The notes under the pieces were generated by a model. It was not told the DNA's origin and made no database searches. It saw only the letters and a list, made by a program, of their open reading frames with translations. Below are positions 57,767 through 60,666 of a DNA stretch of 60,666 nucleotides, piece after piece; position 1 is the first letter of the stretch, and every line of letters begins with the position of its first letter. This DNA is from Pseudanabaena sp. M53BS1SP1A06MG (GTDB lineage: Bacteria; Cyanobacteriota; Cyanobacteriia; Pseudanabaenales; Pseudanabaenaceae): contig JADBWH010000061.1 in assembly GCA_020404105.1 (NCBI GenBank), positions 1 to 60,666 on the forward strand, in the 5' to 3' direction. A program made the position numbers and the translations under genes.

Positions 57767-58519
57767 TCAATCGAATACTCCTGTTTTGCGCTTAATCAAT
57801 AGCTTCACTGTTTGAAAAACAGTTCTAAATATTTTCATTTTAGTCGCAGTTGGCTTTTGGTCGTACCTTAATATCATTGGTACTTCTGCAACTTTGGGCT
57901 TAAGTGGTCTTGACTTCAAAAGTAAATCTACCATGCAAGCAAAACCATCTTCAGAAAATAATGTATCGCCATAATGATTAAATAATTTTCTTAGAAATGA
58001 AGCTTTATAAGCTCTAAAGCCACATGTGTAATCTTTTACTCTTGGAATAGGAAGCAACACTTGAAATAAAATGCTTGCTCCATAACTCATGATTACTCTA
58101 AATATAGATAGTCCTACAACACTAGAACCTTTTTGATATCTAGAGGCAATAGTAATATCATAATTGTCTCTGGTAATAAGCTCATACATGATATCGAGTA
58201 GCTCTGGTGGCTGAGTATTATCGCAATCTATGGTAGCTACACAGTCGTCTTCATTGGCTATCTCTATAAATGCTGTTAATCCAGTTTTTATTGCTTGCCC
58301 TAGTCCTGCGTTCTTAATATGCTGTATCAAGTTCATTGATAGACCCAGAACTTGGGCTTTTTCTATAGCTATCTCAGAAGTCCCATCAGTGCTACCATCA
58401 TCAACAAAAATCAGGTATATAGGGGTACATGACTTTTTCTCAAATTGCCTTAATCTCGTAAATAAAGGTGATATCGCTTGATATTCGTTATAGGCAGGTA
58501 AGACGATAAAGAGAGTCAT
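57767..58519 (-). CDS. Glycosyltransferase family 2 (dolichol-phosphate-mannose synthase-like)
   Basis: A 250-residue GT-A enzyme. LPAYNEYQAISPLF, LIFVDDGSTDGTSEIA (Asp pair) and CVATIDCDNTQPPELL (DxD) are present; DYTCGFRAYKASFLRKLF is typical of the polyprenyl-phosphate transferases. No C-terminal membrane helices are seen, so it may work with the two downstream membrane proteins. Confidence 0.9.
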   Translation of the reverse strand: MTLFIVLPAYNEYQAISPLFTRLRQFEKKSCTPIYLIFVDDGSTDGTSEIAIEKAQVLGLSMNLIQHIKNAGLGQAIKTGLTAFIEIANEDDCVATIDCDNTQPPELLDIMYELITRDNYDITIASRYQKGSSVVGLSIFRVIMSYGASILFQVLLPIPRVKDYTCGFRAYKASFLRKLFNHYGDTLFSEDGFACMVDLLLKSRPLKPKVAEVPMILRYDQKPTATKMKIFRTVFQTVKLLIKRKTGVFD

Positions 58520-58665
58520 ATAAATTTACTGTAGTTGATGGCAAGGTATATTAAATCATTGTTTTGACGAACAAAAAAATTACCCCGTCCAAAGAAAACG
58601 GAGTAACCAGTTATTTTTACTAAAATGTATTCAAAGTAGAGATAGATGGATTGTTTACTCTTCCT

Positions 58666-58711
58666 CTTAACCCAAAAGCAACTCAAAAGAGAGAGTTGCT
58701 TTTGGGTTAAG
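58666..58711 (-). terminator. Terminator of hemF
   Basis: CTTAACCCAAAAGCAACTC (58666-58684) pairs exactly with 58693-58711. The TAA stop of hemF is inside the right arm. Confidence 0.9.
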
Positions 58712-59732
58712 CTTGCCAATTAACCCAATCTTGAGGCTTCAAGAAAGTTTCGTGCAATTCCGCTTCAGGAGTATTTGGTTCAGGATGATAGTCATAATCC
58801 CAGCGTACCAGAGGAGGCAATGACATCAAAATTGACTCGGTGCGTCCATTGGTTTGTAGACCAAAAATTGTGCCGCGATCATAGACGAGGTTAAATTCTA
58901 CATAGCGTCCACGGCGGTAGAGTTGCCATTGCTTCTCGCGATCGCCAAATTCTATATTGCGACGACGATTGGCGATCGGGGTATAGGCTGGCAAGAACGC
59001 ATTACCGCATTCTTGAACAAAAGCAAAGATCTCTTCCCAAGTACGAGGCACATCACCGATCTCGTCACTCAAGACCTGAGCAGAGGTTGAATCACTACTA
59101 TTTTTGTAAAGTCCATCTTCACCATTTTGATAGTCAAAGAAAATACCGCCCACACCGCGAGTCTCACCACGGTGCTTGAGGAAAAAGTAATCATCACACC
59201 ATTGCTTGAACACAGGATAGTAATGAGGATTATGGCGATCGCAAGCAGCTTTGAGTGTAGTATGCAAATGCTTAGCATCTTCGCCAAAGCCATAGTAAGG
59301 GGTGAGGTCGAGTCCGCCACCAAACCACCAGATTGAACCTGCTTCAAAATAACGATAGTTTAGGTGAACTGTTGGTGCGTAAGGATTTTTGGGATGCAGC
59401 ACCATCGAAGTACCCGTTGCATAAAATGTTTCGCCCGCAACCTCTGGATGATGACGCAAAATGGTTGGGGGCAATTGAGAGCCAAAAACTTCAGAAAAAT
59501 TTACGCCACCCTTATCAAAATAGTCACCATCGGTAATTACACGTGATCTGCCGCCGCCGCCTTCAGGTCGTTCCCACTGATCTTGTTTAAATTTAGCTTT
59601 GCCGTCTAATTCCTCTAACCCTTGGCAAATGCTGTCTTGTAAGTTCTGCATGAATTGTTTCACGCGAGTCTTAGAATCAACAGGAACTTTTTTTGGTAAA
59701 ACCTTACTAGGAGAAACAGGGGCAATAGTCAT
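58707..59732 (-). CDS. hemF: Oxygen-dependent coproporphyrinogen III oxidase
   Basis: A 341-residue aerobic enzyme making protoporphyrinogen IX, upstream of haem and chlorophyll. FKQDQWERPEGGGGRSRVI, LHPKNPYAPTVHLNYRYFE, then WWFGGGLDLTPYYGF and YRRGRYVEFNLVYDRGT are all present. With chlM and hemC it makes three tetrapyrrole genes in this window. It is a single gene. Confidence 0.97.
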   Translation of the reverse strand: MTIAPVSPSKVLPKKVPVDSKTRVKQFMQNLQDSICQGLEELDGKAKFKQDQWERPEGGGGRSRVITDGDYFDKGGVNFSEVFGSQLPPTILRHHPEVAGETFYATGTSMVLHPKNPYAPTVHLNYRYFEAGSIWWFGGGLDLTPYYGFGEDAKHLHTTLKAACDRHNPHYYPVFKQWCDDYFFLKHRGETRGVGGIFFDYQNGEDGLYKNSSDSTSAQVLSDEIGDVPRTWEEIFAFVQECGNAFLPAYTPIANRRRNIEFGDREKQWQLYRRGRYVEFNLVYDRGTIFGLQTNGRTESILMSLPPLVRWDYDYHPEPNTPEAELHETFLKPQDWVNWQA

Positions 59733-59878
59733 AATCGTTTCTTGGTAATTACTAAATATTTCTGAGATTGGACTTAGGATTTGTTATAAGTGTTTATCAC
59801 TAAATAAATACTTTACATTTAGTCTGTGATGCTAGGTGAAATGTAAAGCATTGTGTAGAAAATCATCAAACCCTCACC

Positions 59879-60466
59879 ATGCTAGATCTACCAAAACAAT
59901 TTCTGACGTTGCAAACACCAAGGCTGATTCTTCGAAAAATCACCATTGAAGATGCTGAAGATATTTTTGCCTATGCTAGCGATCCGCAAGTGACAATGTA
60001 CACCCTATGGGAACATCACCAGTCTATTAAGGATACTTACGAATATCTCAATAACATTGCCTTTCAAATTTATCGCTCAGGTAAGGGGATGGAATGGGGA
60101 ATCGTTGAGAAAGAAAGTGGCAAATTAATTGGTACTTGTAGCCTCCATGCTGAGCCAATCCATCGTCGTGCTGAATTGGGTTATGTACTAGCAAGAGACT
60201 ATTGGGGACAGGGATTAATGACAGAAGTTGCCAAGACGGCGATCGCTTTCGGTTTTCATGTGATGCACTTGCTCAGAATTCAAGGATATTGTGCGGTAGA
60301 GAATGTCGGTTCGGCAAAAGTATTAGAAAAGTCGGGAATGCATTTTGAAGGGATTTTGCATAATTATGTATTCACAAAAAATCGTCCTTGGGATGTCAAG
60401 ATGTATGCAATCACGCGATCTCCTGACGCGCAATCCCTAGAGGAGATCATCATTGATAATAGCTAA
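59879..60466 (+). CDS. GNAT family acetyltransferase (RimJ/RimL-like)
   Basis: A 195-residue protein: TPRLILRKITIEDAEDIFAY at the start, and the acetyl-CoA region ELGYVLARDYWGQGLMTEVA (about 102) with NVGSAKVLEKSGMHFEG (about 141). The family acetylates N-termini or small amines. The acceptor is unknown. It is followed by the probable left end of an insertion sequence. Confidence 0.9.
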   Translation: MLDLPKQFLTLQTPRLILRKITIEDAEDIFAYASDPQVTMYTLWEHHQSIKDTYEYLNNIAFQIYRSGKGMEWGIVEKESGKLIGTCSLHAEPIHRRAELGYVLARDYWGQGLMTEVAKTAIAFGFHVMHLLRIQGYCAVENVGSAKVLEKSGMHFEGILHNYVFTKNRPWDVKMYAITRSPDAQSLEEIIIDNS

Positions 60467-60666
60467 TAGAGTCTGTTGAACAGTAAGCGATCGCAATCGC
60501 TGATCTCAGTGACAGTTTTGAGGTGCTTAGCTTAGTACAGGACAAAAAGTTGCAAAAGTAGACAGGAAGGGACTTTATAGAAGATAACTACACCATTCAT
60601 CAAACCCCTATGGAAGAGATTAACCTATTTCGCGAAAAGTTGCAGCAACTTCTGCACTGGAATGGA
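60467..60666 (+). mobile_element. Start of an insertion sequence, probably IS4-like (partial)
   Basis: A CDS begins at ATG 60610 with the reading FREKLQQLLHWNG, similar to the N-terminus of IS4-family transposases seen in cyanobacteria. Upstream is TAGAGTCTGTTGAACAGT and a leader with HIP1 site. The terminal inverted repeat cannot be identified without the other end. The catalytic part is outside the window. Confidence 0.5.
60610..60666 (+). CDS. Transposase N-terminal fragment, IS4-like (runs off right edge)
   Basis: Only 19 codons are visible, ATG 60610 onwards, rich in Leu and Gln. The identification rests on resemblance to IS4-type starts and is tentative. The DDE residues are not in view. 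Confidence 0.5.
   Translation, partial: MEEINLFREKLQQLLHWNG

Noticed and set aside
58516-58719. Minus-strand 67-residue ORF between hemF and the GT2 gene
   Set aside because: It starts within the hemF 3' end and crosses the terminator; no family.

Overview
The window is cyanobacterial chromosome. It encodes phycobilisome proteins (rod-core linker CpcG, a CpcS-type lyase, core-membrane linker ApcE), photosystem II PsbK, chlorophyll and haem enzymes (ChlM, HemC, HemF), the G6PDH partner OpcA and the C-terminal half of a split-intein DnaE. The HIP1 octamer gcgatcgc is very frequent. A Pseudanabaena-like lineage is plausible, but that is a weak inference. Both edges lie inside transposase genes (TnpB-type on the left, IS4-like on the right), as expected for a draft contig broken at repeats.

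Layout. 1-3.2 kb: IS200/IS605 end, alpha/beta hydrolase, cpcG, cpcS-like lyase and an unlisted 34-residue membrane ORF facing it. 3.3-6.2 kb: exported SPOR-like protein and two polyamine-type ABC permeases. 6.3-7.2 kb: RsbW-like kinase plus STAS antagonist. 7.2-8.6 kb: dnaE C-terminal half with IntC. 8.6-10.5 kb: overlapping AAA ATPase/TOPRIM-like pair, the best candidate here for an uncharacterised defence-type module. 10.5-18 kb: trmL, tRNA-Leu(CAA), two Uma2 genes, HdrB-like protein, LMW phosphatase, Fe-alcohol dehydrogenase, pyruvate kinase. 18-25.6 kb: ribF, glycosyltransferase, larB, phosphopantetheinyl transferase, MoaD/ThiS-like protein, psbK (absent from long-ORF calls), 2OG oxygenase. 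25.6-28.6 kb: sppA, chlM, hemC. 28.7-33 kb: minus-strand ribosomal block rpsM-rpsK-rpoA-rplQ-truA-rplM-rpsI, with an enlarged L17. 33.4-39.5 kb: NYN protein, metG, tadA, Uma2, lipoprotein, ilvD. 39.7-41.7 kb: a GTPase gene interrupted by two in-frame TGA codons and a DUF433/PIN-like toxin-antitoxin pair. 42-54.8 kb: apcE, a degenerate dihydroorotase, mscS, zwf-opcA, AI-2E transporter, livF-like ATPase. 54.9-60.7 kb: Uma2, a three-gene cell-surface cluster (GT2, TVP38-like, DUF2079), hemF, GNAT, IS4-like start.

The unit is mainly housekeeping plus light-harvesting genes. Accessory signals are confined to the AAA/TOPRIM pair, the TGA-interrupted GTPase with the adjacent toxin-antitoxin pair, Uma2 copies, and intergenic repeats. 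The most distinctive repeat is an 81-bp palindromic element present three times at exactly the same length; its central loop triplet is flipped between copies. Transcription terminators commonly have long, near-perfect stems that contain the stop codon of one or both flanking genes.
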